In this document: positions 1 to 8,275 of the stretch, piece after piece
Numbering within the stretch: the stretch's first letter is position 1
Layout: each line of letters opens with the position of its first letter
From: Lysobacteraceae bacterium NML91-0213
GTDB lineage: Bacteria; Pseudomonadota; Gammaproteobacteria; Xanthomonadales; Xanthomonadaceae
Direction: 5' to 3'
Length of the DNA stretch: 64,000 nt
Assembly: GCA_002798175.1 (NCBI GenBank)
Contig: NWQL01000005.1
Span: 260,127 to 324,126 of the forward strand
Translations under genes and position numbers: made by a program
Notes under the pieces: generated by a model
What the model was told of the DNA's origin: nothing
The model's database searches: none
The model's input: the letters and a program-made list of their open reading frames with translations, nothing else

Positions 1-36
1 GCCCCCAAGCTTCTCAATCGTCTTGCGGTCCAGCAT
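1..36 (-). CDS. partial N-terminus of a probable small DNA-binding regulator
   Basis: Only the first 12 codons lie in the window; the gene runs off the left edge. From the ATG at 36 it reads MLDRKTIEKLGG. A good ribosome site (GGGGTGAGG) stands just before the ATG, and an inverted repeat at 44-74 lies between the gene and an AT-rich patch near 111-125 that could hold its promoter. A short N-terminus ending in LGG occurs in Cro/YdaS-like helix-turn-helix proteins, which commonly repress themselves through such palindromes. Twelve residues cannot settle the family, so the function is an inference. Confidence 0.4.
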   Translation of the reverse strand, partial: MLDRKTIEKLGG

Positions 37-43
37 GACCTCA

Positions 44-74
44 CCCCTGAGCCCTGAAAATCAGGCCTCAAGGG
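44..74. promoter_or_regulatory. inverted repeat upstream of the left-edge gene, candidate operator
   Basis: Two 14 bp arms (44-57 and 61-74) match at 12 of 14 positions as inverted copies around an AAA spacer. Each arm carries two CTGA/TCAG-type half-sites. The repeat starts 8 bp upstream of the ATG at 36, so it overlaps the ribosome-binding region. It lacks a T-run, which argues against an intrinsic terminator and fits an operator or a 5' leader hairpin. Confidence 0.45.
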
Positions 75-430
75 TAAGGGCGGTCCTTGAAGGCTCCCCG
101 CTGATCCGCGAAGAACCATTTAAAAGAGCGGGACCGATGCCGGCAGCAGGCCGGGGGCCACAGAGGGCGCAGTGTTCGTCACGTCGTGCGGGTGACTTGG
201 GCCACGGGAGAGGAGATCCCAGCCGGGACTGTCCACGTTTCGCATGCGTGGCATCACGGGACGCCATCACGCAATGCTCACGCCAGCATTCACCACGTCA
301 TTGCGGAGGCGGGCGTAGGTCCACCCCGGAAACCCCGCGCACCTGGACACCGCGCGCGCGCTGCAGTCGGCCAACCGCTGAGCGCGACCGACATCCACAC
401 GTTGCGCGGATGCGTCTGCGCGACGTATCG

Positions 431-480
431 CCGGTGGTTCGACCGCCGGTGTTGGAAGGGCCCGCTCCGGGCCCTTTTTT
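431..480 (+). ncRNA. candidate small RNA 3' end
   Basis: A 7 bp stem with a TTCGA loop (431-449) is followed after 6 bases by a strong intrinsic terminator (456-480). No protein-coding gene ends upstream on this strand, so the transcript that stops here is probably short and non-coding. The 5' end is unknown and I recognise no named RNA family. The call rests only on the orphan terminator. Confidence 0.25.
456..480 (+). terminator. intrinsic terminator
   Basis: A perfect 9 bp GC-rich stem (456-464 with 468-476) with a CTC loop runs into a six-base T tract. The shape is that of a strong Rho-independent terminator for rightward transcription. Confidence 0.8.
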
Positions 481-651
481 CTGTCCGGATATCGGCGATG
501 TGTCGCGTCGTGCCGGTGTGTGGTTGCAGCAACCGCACCACGTTCGTAAACCCCCTACATAAGCCATTACGATGCCAGTGCGACGGCATGGGGATGCGCG
601 TCGCGGGGCTGCCCGATGCAGCGCTCCACAACGGATGTCGGGGGGAAGGGA

Positions 652-1152
652 ATGGTCAGGAAACTACTGGTCGTGCTGGTGCTGGCAGTGCTCGCGCTGG
701 TGGCGCACGACAATGGACGGCGCATCTCGGAGGCCGACGTGCATGCGCATTTCCGCGAACAGATGCAGGCGCTCGCCGCCTTCGACAGCGAGGCGATCTG
801 CAAGGCGATGGCCGCCGATTACGGGGTCCGAAGCGTCGAGCACGCAGGGGGCGCAGTGCTGCGCCAGACGTGGGACCGCACGACCGGCTGCGGACAGATG
901 AAGGACGCGGTGGCGCTGATGCAGGTGATCCACAACCAGACCGGCGGCATGCTGGGGATCGACTTCAGCTACGAGATCACCCGTATCGAGATCGCACCCG
1001 GTGGGCGCCGCGCCACGGTGGAGTCGGTCGCGACGGCGCGGATCGCGGGGCGGCTGCTGTCGCGCACCCGGTCGAAGAGTGAGCTGTCGCGTGCGTGGTG
1101 GCACGTGCGCGATCACGGCGGACAGACGCAGACCTGGAATTACGCGGGCTGA
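652..1152 (+). CDS. hypothetical exported or membrane-anchored protein
   Basis: A 166-residue protein of no family I recognise. It opens with MVRK and one hydrophobic helix (about residues 4-19), which could be a signal anchor, followed by a soluble, mostly helical region. Two cysteines (in AICKAM and TTGCGQ) could form a periplasmic disulphide. I chose the ATG at 652 over the one at 616 because GGGGGAAGGG stands directly before it and it puts the hydrophobic segment at the N-terminus. The C-terminal half reads like a small NTF2-like or lumicin-type periplasmic fold, but nothing diagnostic is visible. It converges with the Gly/Ser-rich gene. Confidence 0.65.
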   Translation: MVRKLLVVLVLAVLALVAHDNGRRISEADVHAHFREQMQALAAFDSEAICKAMAADYGVRSVEHAGGAVLRQTWDRTTGCGQMKDAVALMQVIHNQTGGMLGIDFSYEITRIEIAPGGRRATVESVATARIAGRLLSRTRSKSELSRAWWHVRDHGGQTQTWNYAG

Positions 1153-1173
1153 ACTGACAGGGTACCCGGAACG

Positions 1174-1202
1174 GCACCCGCCCGGCGGAGCCGGGCAGGT
1201 GC
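1174..1202. terminator. hairpin between convergent genes
   Basis: Thirteen-base arms (1174-1186 and 1190-1202) pair with one mismatch around a GGA loop. It sits between two convergent stop codons and may end transcripts from both sides, although no T-run follows on either strand. Confidence 0.4.
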
Positions 1203-1210
1203 GGGATAAC

Positions 1211-1906
1211 TCAGATCCGGCTGCCGGACCCCGTGCTGCTGGAACCACCGCTGGTGCTGGAGCCGCTGCTGCTGGTCGAGCCGCCGGTGCCGGAGCTGCT
1301 GCCCGAGCCGCCGGTCGTGCCGGAGCCGCTGGACCCGGACGCACCACCGGTGCCGGAGCTGGAGCCACCACTACCGCTGGAGCCGCCGCCGGTCGAGCTG
1401 CTGGAGCCCAGGCCGCTGGTGCCAGCCCCGCCCGATGCGCTGCCGCCGGAGACACCGGCGCCACTGCCGGAGCCCATGCCGGACCCCGAGCTGCCCGACC
1501 CCGAACTGCCCGACCCCGGGCTGCCGGACCCGGAACCCGTGGAGCCCGAACTGCCGGAGCTGCCGCCGGAGCCGGAGCTGCCCGACCCGCTGCCGCCGGA
1601 CCCCGAAGAACCATAGACGCCGGACGATCCGGAACCGCTGCCCATGCCGCCGCCCGCGGACGTCGCGCCCGACCGGCTGCCGCTGCTGCCGGCCTGGCCA
1701 CCGTTGCCGGACGACCCACCCGACCTGCCGTAGGTCGATCCTTCCGTGTCACCCGCCGGGTCGCCGTGCGGCGGGGTCCGGTCGCCATGATCCTGGCTGC
1801 CGCCCTTGCTGGAGAACATCGAGCCGCCGGTGCCCTGGCGACGTTGCCACGCACGATAGGCAACCATGCCCACCGCGCCTGCTGCGATCAAACGGAAGAG
1901 TCCCAT
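1211..1906 (-). CDS. Gly/Ser-rich low-complexity protein with N-terminal membrane helix
   Basis: A 231-residue protein. The start at 1906 is preceded by AAGGAGG and gives MGLFRLIAAGAVGMVAYRAW, a short hydrophobic anchor. After a polar linker (about residues 25-65) nearly the whole chain to the C-terminus is Gly and Ser with scattered Thr and Ala, in irregular GSGSSG and SSGGS units. The sequence gives no catalytic signature; an envelope-attached, disordered linker is the simplest reading. The repeat invites slippage, so length probably varies between strains. The opposite strand of the repeat gives a false Pro/Leu/Glu-rich reading frame. Function unknown. Confidence 0.65.
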   Translation of the reverse strand: MGLFRLIAAGAVGMVAYRAWQRRQGTGGSMFSSKGGSQDHGDRTPPHGDPAGDTEGSTYGRSGGSSGNGGQAGSSGSRSGATSAGGGMGSGSGSSGVYGSSGSGGSGSGSSGSGGSSGSSGSTGSGSGSPGSGSSGSGSSGSGMGSGSGAGVSGGSASGGAGTSGLGSSSSTGGGSSGSGGSSSGTGGASGSSGSGTTGGSGSSSGTGGSTSSSGSSTSGGSSSTGSGSRI

Positions 1907-2428
1907 GTCGGCCTCCTTGTATTGGATGGGTGCGCAGAATGGGCACGGCAGCGGTGATCCCGACGTGACTTCGCGGGGGCTGCGTTTAGGCACCGCTCAA
2001 CCCGACCGGCGCGCGCGCCGCAGCCCGGTCGTGTTCAGCCGCGCCGGGCGCTTCGATGCGGACCGGATGTCCACCGTGCGTGGTGGCGAATCCAGCTCCC
2101 CGCGGCGCCCGCGGTGCCGGCAACAGGCTGTCGCCCAGGGGGTAGCGTCCTGGCAGCGGGCGCATCGCATCGTGGTCCCCCTCGGGGATGTGTGCCCGGC
2201 CGCCGCAAGCCGGAACGGGCGATCGCGCAGCCACCCGGCCGGTTCGCATCCGAGGCGATCACCGGCGCGTGCAGGTAGGATTCCGGGCATGTGCCGGGGG
2301 TGTCGTCCGATCCTGCTGCAGGGAACGCATCGATGATCAAGAAAGCCGCGTCCAGCCCGATACCGCCATGGCGATGGCCCGCGGGTGGCCGCGGGAGCGA
2401 CCGGTTGGCCTGATGGCCACCCAAAGAC
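1907..2428. other. intergenic region between divergent genes
   Basis: About 520 bp upstream of both the Gly/Ser-rich gene and the GGDEF-EAL gene, so it should hold both promoters. A short leftward open frame (1986-2249) crosses it, but it has no ribosome site and no recognisable protein. I see no repeat or RNA gene. Confidence 0.5.
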
Positions 2429-5095
2429 ATGCGTACCCAGGGCACACAGGACGCTTCCACCTCGCACCCGCCGCATGGCGGATGGGCGGCCGGGCAGGGC
2501 CTGTTCCAGATGCTGCCGCCCGTGGGCTGGGCGCTGCTGGTGCTGGTGGCCGGCCTGCTGCTCACCGCCGAGCTGGCACGACGCGAACTGCGCGCCAGCC
2601 ATGAACGCGCCGACGCCCTGCACAACTCGCTCGCCGATGCGGCGCAGGTGCGCCTCGACGATGCGCTCGACACCGCCGCGGTGGCGCTGCGGGCGATGCA
2701 GACGGTGCTGCTGTCGGCGGGCGAGATCGACCAGACCACCTACGCGCACTACCACGACAACCTGCGCGCGGTGGATGACCTGCCCGGCTATCTCGTGACC
2801 GCGTTCGCGCGGCGCCGCAGCGGTCCGGACGGCGCGCCCCTGTATCGCTACGAGTTGCTGGCGCCGCTGCAGGGCAACGAGATGCTGCTGTGGCTGGATA
2901 TCGGCACCCAGCCCGACAACCTTGCGGCACTGGAGCGCGCGCGCGACGCCGACGAGCCGTCGATGTCGGCACCGTTCCAGCTCACCCAGTTCAGCGATGC
3001 CGATGCCGACGGCCTTGGCATCACCCTGCGGCTGCCGGTGTATTCGCACGGCAGGGTGCCGCAGACCGTCGACGAACGCCGGGCACGCGAGACCGGTGCG
3101 CTGGCGATGAGCCTGCGGCTCGAGCCGCTCGTGCGCACCGCGCTGCAGGGGCGGATCCTCGAATACATGCACGTGGCGCTGCGCGACACCGGTACCGCGG
3201 ACACCGGCCCCGTGTTCGCCAGCGGCACGCCGGCGGCGGGTACCGGTGCACCCGCCTATACGCGCATGCTGGAATTCGGCGGCCGCCGCTGGGAGCTGCG
3301 CATGCAGCCGCTGCATGCGCCGGATGGGCGTGCCCGCGCGCAGGCGATCGCCCTGCTCGGGGCCCTGATCAGCGTGCTCGCCGCGCTGCTGCTGTGGTCG
3401 ATCGCCGGCACCCACCGCCGCGCGCTGGCGCTGGGACAGCGGATGAGCGCGCGTTTCAGCGAGAGCGAGGCGCGGTTCCGCACCCTCAACGAACTGCTGC
3501 CGGCGCTGGTGCTGCTGGCCGATGCCGACGGCACGATCACCTATGCCAACCAGTTCGCCCGCCGCCGCCTGGGCGAGGTGACCGGTACCCGGCTCGACGC
3601 GCTGTACCGCCACCCGGGCCCGCGCATGGCGGTGGCCGACGCCAGCGGGCGCGAGGCCGGCTGCGACGAACGCGAGATGGAGATCACCACCGGCCAGGGC
3701 AGTTTCTGGGCACGGGTGTCGCTGGCGCCGGTGGTCGTGGATGGCCGGCCACACATGCTGCTCACCGCCACCGACATCAGCGAACAGCGCGAACTCAACG
3801 CACGCCTGCGCTACCAGGCCTCGCACGATGCGCTCACCGAGCTGTGCAACCGCCGGGAGTTCGAACGGCAGCTGGCGCTGGCACTCGGCGAACGGCGCGC
3901 CCACCCGGACACGCCGCCGTTCGCGCTGCTGTACTTCGATGTCGACCAGTTCAAGCTGGTCAACGACCTGTCCGGGCACCGCGCCGGCGACCAGATGCTG
4001 GTGGAGATGGTGCTGGCGATCAGCCAGAACCTGCGCGAGGGCGACCTGTTCGCGCGCCTGGGCGGCGACGAGTTCGGCCTGCTCGCCTACGGCGTCAACG
4101 AGGCGGAAGCGCTGGCCCTGGCGGAGCGCCTGCGCCGCTGCATCGACAGCGTGCGCTTCGTCTGGCAGGGCCGTACCCATTCGGTGAGTGCCAGCATCGG
4201 CGTGGTGATGTCCGACCGCGCCGGCGCGACCCTGCAGGACGTGATGGCCTGGGCCGACAGCGCCTGCTACCAGGCCAAGGAGAACGGGCGCAACCGCGTG
4301 CACCTGTACCGCGAGGACGACGACAGCACGCGTCGCCACAGCGAGATGGAGTGGGCCAACCGGATGCGCAGCGCGCTGGAGCAGGGGCGCCTGCTGCTGG
4401 ACTACCAGGAAGTGGTGCCGCTGACCTCCGCGGCCGCCGATGGCCCGCATATCGAACTGCTGCTGCGCCTGCGCGACGAGAGCGGTGCGGAGGTGCTGCC
4501 CGGTGCCTTCATGCCGGCCGCCGAACGCTACGGGCTGATGCCCACGGTCGATCGCTGGGTGATCGGCACCGTGCTTGCGAACTTCGCGCGGCTGCACCCG
4601 GCCGGCGCCGAGTTGCAGACCTGCGCGATCAACCTGTCCGGCGCCAGCATCGACGACGAGGATCTTGCCGACTTCATCCTCGATTGCATCGCGCGCCATG
4701 AGGTGCCGGCGCAGCGCGTCTGCTTCGAGATCACCGAGACGGTGGCCGTGCGCAGCCTGCTGCGGGTGACCCGGGTGATCGAGCGCCTGCGCACGGCCGG
4801 CTGCCGGATCGCGCTCGACGATTTCGGCTCGGGCATGTCCTCGTTCGGCTACCTCAAGAACCTGCCGGTCGACGTGATCAAGATCGACGGCAGCTTCATC
4901 CGCGAAGTCGACACCGACCCGATGAGCCGCACCATCGTCAGCGCGATCGTGCAGATCGGCCACCAGCGCGGCCTGAAGGTGGTGGCCGAATGGGTCGACA
5001 GCGACGGTGCGCGCGCGGTGCTGGACGGACTGGGCGTCGATTACGGCCAGGGCTTCGCCCTGCACACGCCGGAACGGGTGATGTTCCAGCGTTGA
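2429..5095 (+). CDS. membrane GGDEF-EAL protein, cyclic-di-GMP synthase/phosphodiesterase
   Basis: An 888-residue inner-membrane signalling protein. Helices at about 31-49 and 304-328 flank a periplasmic CHASE-like sensor. A PAS domain (about 350-450), a GGDEF domain (460-625) and an EAL domain (640-885) follow in the cytoplasm. The cyclase motif is intact (GGDEF at 545-549). In the EAL domain the signature is ELL at 676-678, DDFG is present (D797, D798), as are NLSG, ITET and VIKIDGSF, but the usual AEGVE is AEWVD. Hydrolysis is plausible but less certain than synthesis. By family knowledge it tunes c-di-GMP and hence motility and biofilm. The ATG at 2429 has a weak ribosome site. Confidence 0.9.
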   Translation: MRTQGTQDASTSHPPHGGWAAGQGLFQMLPPVGWALLVLVAGLLLTAELARRELRASHERADALHNSLADAAQVRLDDALDTAAVALRAMQTVLLSAGEIDQTTYAHYHDNLRAVDDLPGYLVTAFARRRSGPDGAPLYRYELLAPLQGNEMLLWLDIGTQPDNLAALERARDADEPSMSAPFQLTQFSDADADGLGITLRLPVYSHGRVPQTVDERRARETGALAMSLRLEPLVRTALQGRILEYMHVALRDTGTADTGPVFASGTPAAGTGAPAYTRMLEFGGRRWELRMQPLHAPDGRARAQAIALLGALISVLAALLLWSIAGTHRRALALGQRMSARFSESEARFRTLNELLPALVLLADADGTITYANQFARRRLGEVTGTRLDALYRHPGPRMAVADASGREAGCDEREMEITTGQGSFWARVSLAPVVVDGRPHMLLTATDISEQRELNARLRYQASHDALTELCNRREFERQLALALGERRAHPDTPPFALLYFDVDQFKLVNDLSGHRAGDQMLVEMVLAISQNLREGDLFARLGGDEFGLLAYGVNEAEALALAERLRRCIDSVRFVWQGRTHSVSASIGVVMSDRAGATLQDVMAWADSACYQAKENGRNRVHLYREDDDSTRRHSEMEWANRMRSALEQGRLLLDYQEVVPLTSAAADGPHIELLLRLRDESGAEVLPGAFMPAAERYGLMPTVDRWVIGTVLANFARLHPAGAELQTCAINLSGASIDDEDLADFILDCIARHEVPAQRVCFEITETVAVRSLLRVTRVIERLRTAGCRIALDDFGSGMSSFGYLKNLPVDVIKIDGSFIREVDTDPMSRTIVSAIVQIGHQRGLKVVAEWVDSDGARAVLDGLGVDYGQGFALHTPERVMFQR

Positions 5096-5102
5096 CCGGA
5101 CG

Positions 5103-5939
5103 TCAGCGGCGGGTGGCGGACACGCCGTCGAGTTGCGGACGCGCCTGGAAGCCGCAGGCCTGCAGCCGGCGCACCACCTCGCGCGGCACGTCGCGGCCGC
5201 TGGTCAGCCGGTTGGGGCTGCCGGTGTAGTGGAACAGGCGGCCGCCGCGGCGCAGCACCCGCGCGAGCTGCGTGTAGAACGCGGTCGAATAGAGTTCACC
5301 GGCGATCCCGAAGCGTGGCGGATCGTGCAGCACCGCATCCACCGACGCGTCGGGCAGCGTGGTGATCGCCGCCGTGACATCGGCGTGGGCGAGCTGCAGC
5401 CGGCCGCCGGCCTGTGCGGATGCTGGATCCGGCGACCACGGATTGATGCTGCGCAGCCACAGCACGTCCTCGTTCTTCTCGAACGACTGGATGCGCGCCA
5501 CGTCCGCCTCCAGGCAGCACGCCGCGAAGTAGCCGAGCCCCCCGCAGGTATCCAGCACCACCCTGCCGCGCGGCGCCACCAGCGCGACCTTGCGCCGCGC
5601 ATCGTCGAGCGGCGATTCGCGCGCGGTGGGCAGCATCTTGATGCCGTCGATCTCGAACGTCGGCACGCCCCAGGGCGTCGGCACCAGCTTGATCAGCGAA
5701 CGCGCGTAGCGCGACGCCTGCAGCCAGTCGTCGCCGTCGCGCAGGTAGATGGTGCGGTCCTTCAATGCCACCGGATAGGGCTGCAGCTGGCCGCGCCACA
5801 GCCAGTGATCGGTGCCGAGCGTCACGGTGTCTTCGCTGACGCCCAGGTCGAACGAGCCGGTCCAGCTGCCGGAGGTCCGTGCCGCCACCAGTGCGGTCGC
5901 GATTTCGCGGGTCAGCAGCGGGCCTGCGTAGCGATGCAT
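5103..5939 (-). CDS. class I SAM-dependent methyltransferase, COG2521-like
   Basis: A 278-residue Rossmann methyltransferase. The SAM-binding motif I is DTCGGLGYFA near residue 140, the acidic motif II follows in SFEKNEDV, and HDPPRFGIAGELYS is the catalytic-loop region. The chain ends in the usual RVLRRGGRLFHYTGSP strand. This combination, including INPWSPD after motif II, resembles predicted archaeal methyltransferases of COG2521 more than common bacterial families; that is recalled family knowledge. The substrate is unknown. The start at 5939 (MHRYAGPLL) begins the conserved region; ATGs at 5966 and 6032 would add N-terminal residues. It converges with the GGDEF-EAL gene, 7 bp away. Confidence 0.75.
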   Translation of the reverse strand: MHRYAGPLLTREIATALVAARTSGSWTGSFDLGVSEDTVTLGTDHWLWRGQLQPYPVALKDRTIYLRDGDDWLQASRYARSLIKLVPTPWGVPTFEIDGIKMLPTARESPLDDARRKVALVAPRGRVVLDTCGGLGYFAACCLEADVARIQSFEKNEDVLWLRSINPWSPDPASAQAGGRLQLAHADVTAAITTLPDASVDAVLHDPPRFGIAGELYSTAFYTQLARVLRRGGRLFHYTGSPNRLTSGRDVPREVVRRLQACGFQARPQLDGVSATRR

Positions 5940-6215
5940 GGGTGGATCCGGATGGCGGGCGCGCATCGTAAACCGCCACGCCGCCGTCGACGTGATGTGC
6001 CGGCGGTCACGCCGTGCAGTGTGCGGGCGCACACGCCGCGCTCATCGGTTTGAACATCGCTTGAACGTTTCCGTTAGCGGCGCGTGGCGAAGGCGTCAAC
6101 GTTGTGACGCGCTTCAGTTGGCGGCCCCTTAACTGCCGGCCGCGGTTGGCCACCTGCACCACCGCCCGGCCCGGCATCCCCCACGGGTCGCGTCATAAAA
6201 AACAGGAGAGTCCCG

Positions 6216-6926
6216 ATGAAGAAAGCCCTGCTCCCGGTCGTGCTTGCGGCCGTTGCCCTCAGCCCCTCCGCATTCGCGCAGTCGCGTGGTGGCGATACTT
6301 ACCGTCCGGACCTTGCCGTCGGCGAAGGCAACTGGTTCCTGTCCGGCAACGTCGGCCGCACCGATGGCGGCACTGCCGACCGTTTCGGCTCCGGTGACTT
6401 CAACGTGTTCGAGAGCCGCGAGGGTCGCCGCACCGGCTACGGCCTGGCCACCGGCTACCGCTGGAAGCTGGCGCCGAGCTTCGGTCTGGGCGTGGAAGGC
6501 GGTTACACCGACCTCGGCAATCTCGAGGTGCGCAACGCCTTCAACGACGACGACGTCAACCAGCGCGACGACGAGAACGCCCTGCGCGGCTGGCACGTCG
6601 GTGGCAACGCGCGCTGGCACGTCACGCCTGCCTGGTACGTCGGCGCGCGGGGTGGCTACTTCCGCGCCTCGGACAACAACGCCACCTACTACAACTCGGT
6701 CGGCCAGGACCTCGGCCTCGAGAGCGGCGGCCGCGACGGTCGCAACAGCTGGTATGCCGGCATCGGCACCGGCTGGAATGCCACCGAGAATTTCAGCATC
6801 GGCGTGCACTACGACTATTTCCGCGCCAAGTCCGGCGACCTGCGCGATCCGGTGAGCGGAGTGACGTTCGAAGGACCGAAGCGTTCCACGGCGCTGCTGG
6901 GCCTGACCGCCGAATACGCGTTCTGA
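6216..6926 (+). CDS. outer membrane beta-barrel protein, Ax21-like family
   Basis: A 236-residue protein with a clear signal peptide (MKKALLPVVLAAVALS, cleaved after AFA at about residue 21). The mature part alternates polar and aromatic residues and ends in AEYAF, the C-terminal phenylalanine read by the BAM machinery. The size fits an eight-stranded barrel. Repeated GYR/GVEGGY/YVGARGGY hairpins resemble the Ax21/OmpA-like barrels of xanthomonads. CAGGAGAG precedes the ATG and a good terminator follows at 6951-6972, so it is probably monocistronic. The ligand is unknown. Confidence 0.8.
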   Translation: MKKALLPVVLAAVALSPSAFAQSRGGDTYRPDLAVGEGNWFLSGNVGRTDGGTADRFGSGDFNVFESREGRRTGYGLATGYRWKLAPSFGLGVEGGYTDLGNLEVRNAFNDDDVNQRDDENALRGWHVGGNARWHVTPAWYVGARGGYFRASDNNATYYNSVGQDLGLESGGRDGRNSWYAGIGTGWNATENFSIGVHYDYFRAKSGDLRDPVSGVTFEGPKRSTALLGLTAEYAF

Positions 6927-6950
6927 CCGCGACGCATTCATGGGTCAGCG

Positions 6951-6980
6951 ACGGGCGCCTGCGGGCGCCCGTTCTGCTTT
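6951..6980 (+). terminator. terminator after the Ax21-like gene
   Basis: A perfect 9 bp stem (6951-6959 with 6964-6972) and TGCG loop are followed by a loosely T-rich tail. It lies 25 bp after the stop codon at 6926. Confidence 0.65.
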
Positions 6981-7111
6981 GCGGTCCCCCCGACGGGTGG
7001 CGACCGGGCAACTCCGGTCCGGTTTCCGGATGATCGCCACCAGCCGCACCTGCACGATGCCGTGACCGGCGCCGCCGCAGTCTGCGATCGAACCGTCCAG
7101 GGAGCACGCCG

Positions 7112-8275
7112 ATGTCCGCAGCCGATGCGCAACGCTATGCGCGCTATGACGATCGCCTGGCCGAGCCGCGCGAGGACGAGGCCGCACTCGAACTCGAACT
7201 GGGCCATGTGCTGATGGATATCGTGCGCACCACCTGGCAGGACGAGGGCCGCGCACTGCGCGCGGTGCATGCCAAGAGCCATGCCCTGCTCGAGGCCGAG
7301 GTCGAGGTGCCGGTGCTGCCACCGGAACTGGCGCAGGGCGTGTTCGCAACGCCGGCGCGCTACCGGGCGGTGATGCGGCTGTCCACCACCCCCGGCGACC
7401 TGCTGCCCGATCGGGTGTCGACGCCCCGCGGCATCGCATTGCGGCTGCTGGAGGTGCCCGGTGAACGCCTGGACGGAGCGCACCACCTGCGCAGCCAGGA
7501 CTTCCTGCTGGTCAATGCGCCGCGCTTCAACGCGCCCGATGGCCATGCGTTCCTGCGCGGGCTGCGGCTGCTGGCGAAAACCACCGACCGCGTGCCGCGC
7601 ACCAAACAGCTGGTTTCCGCGTTCGCCCGTGGCGCGGAGCGCACGCTGGAAAGCCTCGGCGGCGAGAGCAGCGCGCTGAAGATGATGGGCGGCCAGCTGC
7701 CGGTGCATCCACTGGGCGGGACCTACTTCACCCAGGTGCCGCACCGCTTCGGCGACCACATCGCCAGGCTGCAGCTGGTGCCGGCGACCCCGGTGATGCA
7801 GGCGCTCGCCGACCGGCAGGTCGACCTCGCCGACGACGATGCCCTGCGCGCCGCACTCATCGGGCATTTCGCCGGCGATGGTGCCGTGTGGGAACTGCGC
7901 GCGCAGCTGTGCACATCGCTGGAGGAGATGCCGGTGGAGGATGCCAGCGCCGAGTGGGACACCGACCTCAGCCCGTACCGCACGATCGCCACCGTGCGGG
8001 TGCCGGCGCAGACCGCGTGGAGCGAGGCGCGCAGTGCGGTCATCGACGATGGCATGGGCTTCAGCCCGTGGCTCGGCGTGGAGGCGCATCGCCCGCTCGG
8101 GCAGATCATGCGCCTGCGCCGCCGCACCTATGAACGCTCGCAGGCATTCCGCGAGGACCGCATGGGGCCGTTCGTCACCGGCTGTCCATTCGCGACGCTG
8201 CACGACGCCGGCTCACGGGATCTGGACGGCAGCAGCCCTAGCGTGGTCACCCCCCATCGTCCGGAGGCGACATGA
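7112..8275 (+). CDS. catalase-family haem protein
   Basis: A 387-residue protein of the catalase-like superfamily, shorter than classical catalases (about 480 residues). The haem-pocket His region is HAKSHALLEAEVEV (about residues 53-66). The proximal haem-ligand helix is near the C-terminus in MRLRRRTYERSQAFR, with Tyr as probable axial ligand. A long stretch on substrate of this family is poorly known; members can be peroxidases or catalases of low activity, so peroxide detoxification is an inference. Its stop overlaps the ATG of the downstream SDR by 4 bp, which implies translational coupling and a shared stress role. The start at 7112 follows GGGAGCACGCCG. Confidence 0.8.
   Translation: MSAADAQRYARYDDRLAEPREDEAALELELGHVLMDIVRTTWQDEGRALRAVHAKSHALLEAEVEVPVLPPELAQGVFATPARYRAVMRLSTTPGDLLPDRVSTPRGIALRLLEVPGERLDGAHHLRSQDFLLVNAPRFNAPDGHAFLRGLRLLAKTTDRVPRTKQLVSAFARGAERTLESLGGESSALKMMGGQLPVHPLGGTYFTQVPHRFGDHIARLQLVPATPVMQALADRQVDLADDDALRAALIGHFAGDGAVWELRAQLCTSLEEMPVEDASAEWDTDLSPYRTIATVRVPAQTAWSEARSAVIDDGMGFSPWLGVEAHRPLGQIMRLRRRTYERSQAFREDRMGPFVTGCPFATLHDAGSRDLDGSSPSVVTPHRPEAT

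Larger units (their letters stand above)
75..651. other. intergenic region, no convincing gene
   Basis: Open frames cross this stretch on both strands, but none has a ribosome site, a recognisable protein or good codon usage. Besides the palindrome at its left border it holds a stem-loop (431-449) and a strong intrinsic terminator (456-480) that follows no visible gene. Confidence 0.6.

Noticed and set aside
425-455. T-arm-like TTCGA stem, possible tRNA
   Set aside because: The stem is 7 bp with a 5-base loop, and no acceptor, D or anticodon arm can be drawn around it.
186-1082. 298-codon frame on the plus strand
   Set aside because: It overlaps the better 652-1152 frame in another phase, crosses a strong terminator, and has no start signal.
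1233-1616. Pro/Leu/Glu-rich frame on the plus strand
   Set aside because: It is only the complement of the Gly/Ser codon repeat of the leftward gene.
1997-5065. 1022-codon open frame on the minus strand
   Set aside because: It is antisense to the GGDEF-EAL gene and has the Arg/His/Gln-rich make-up of a GC-driven shadow frame, with no domain.
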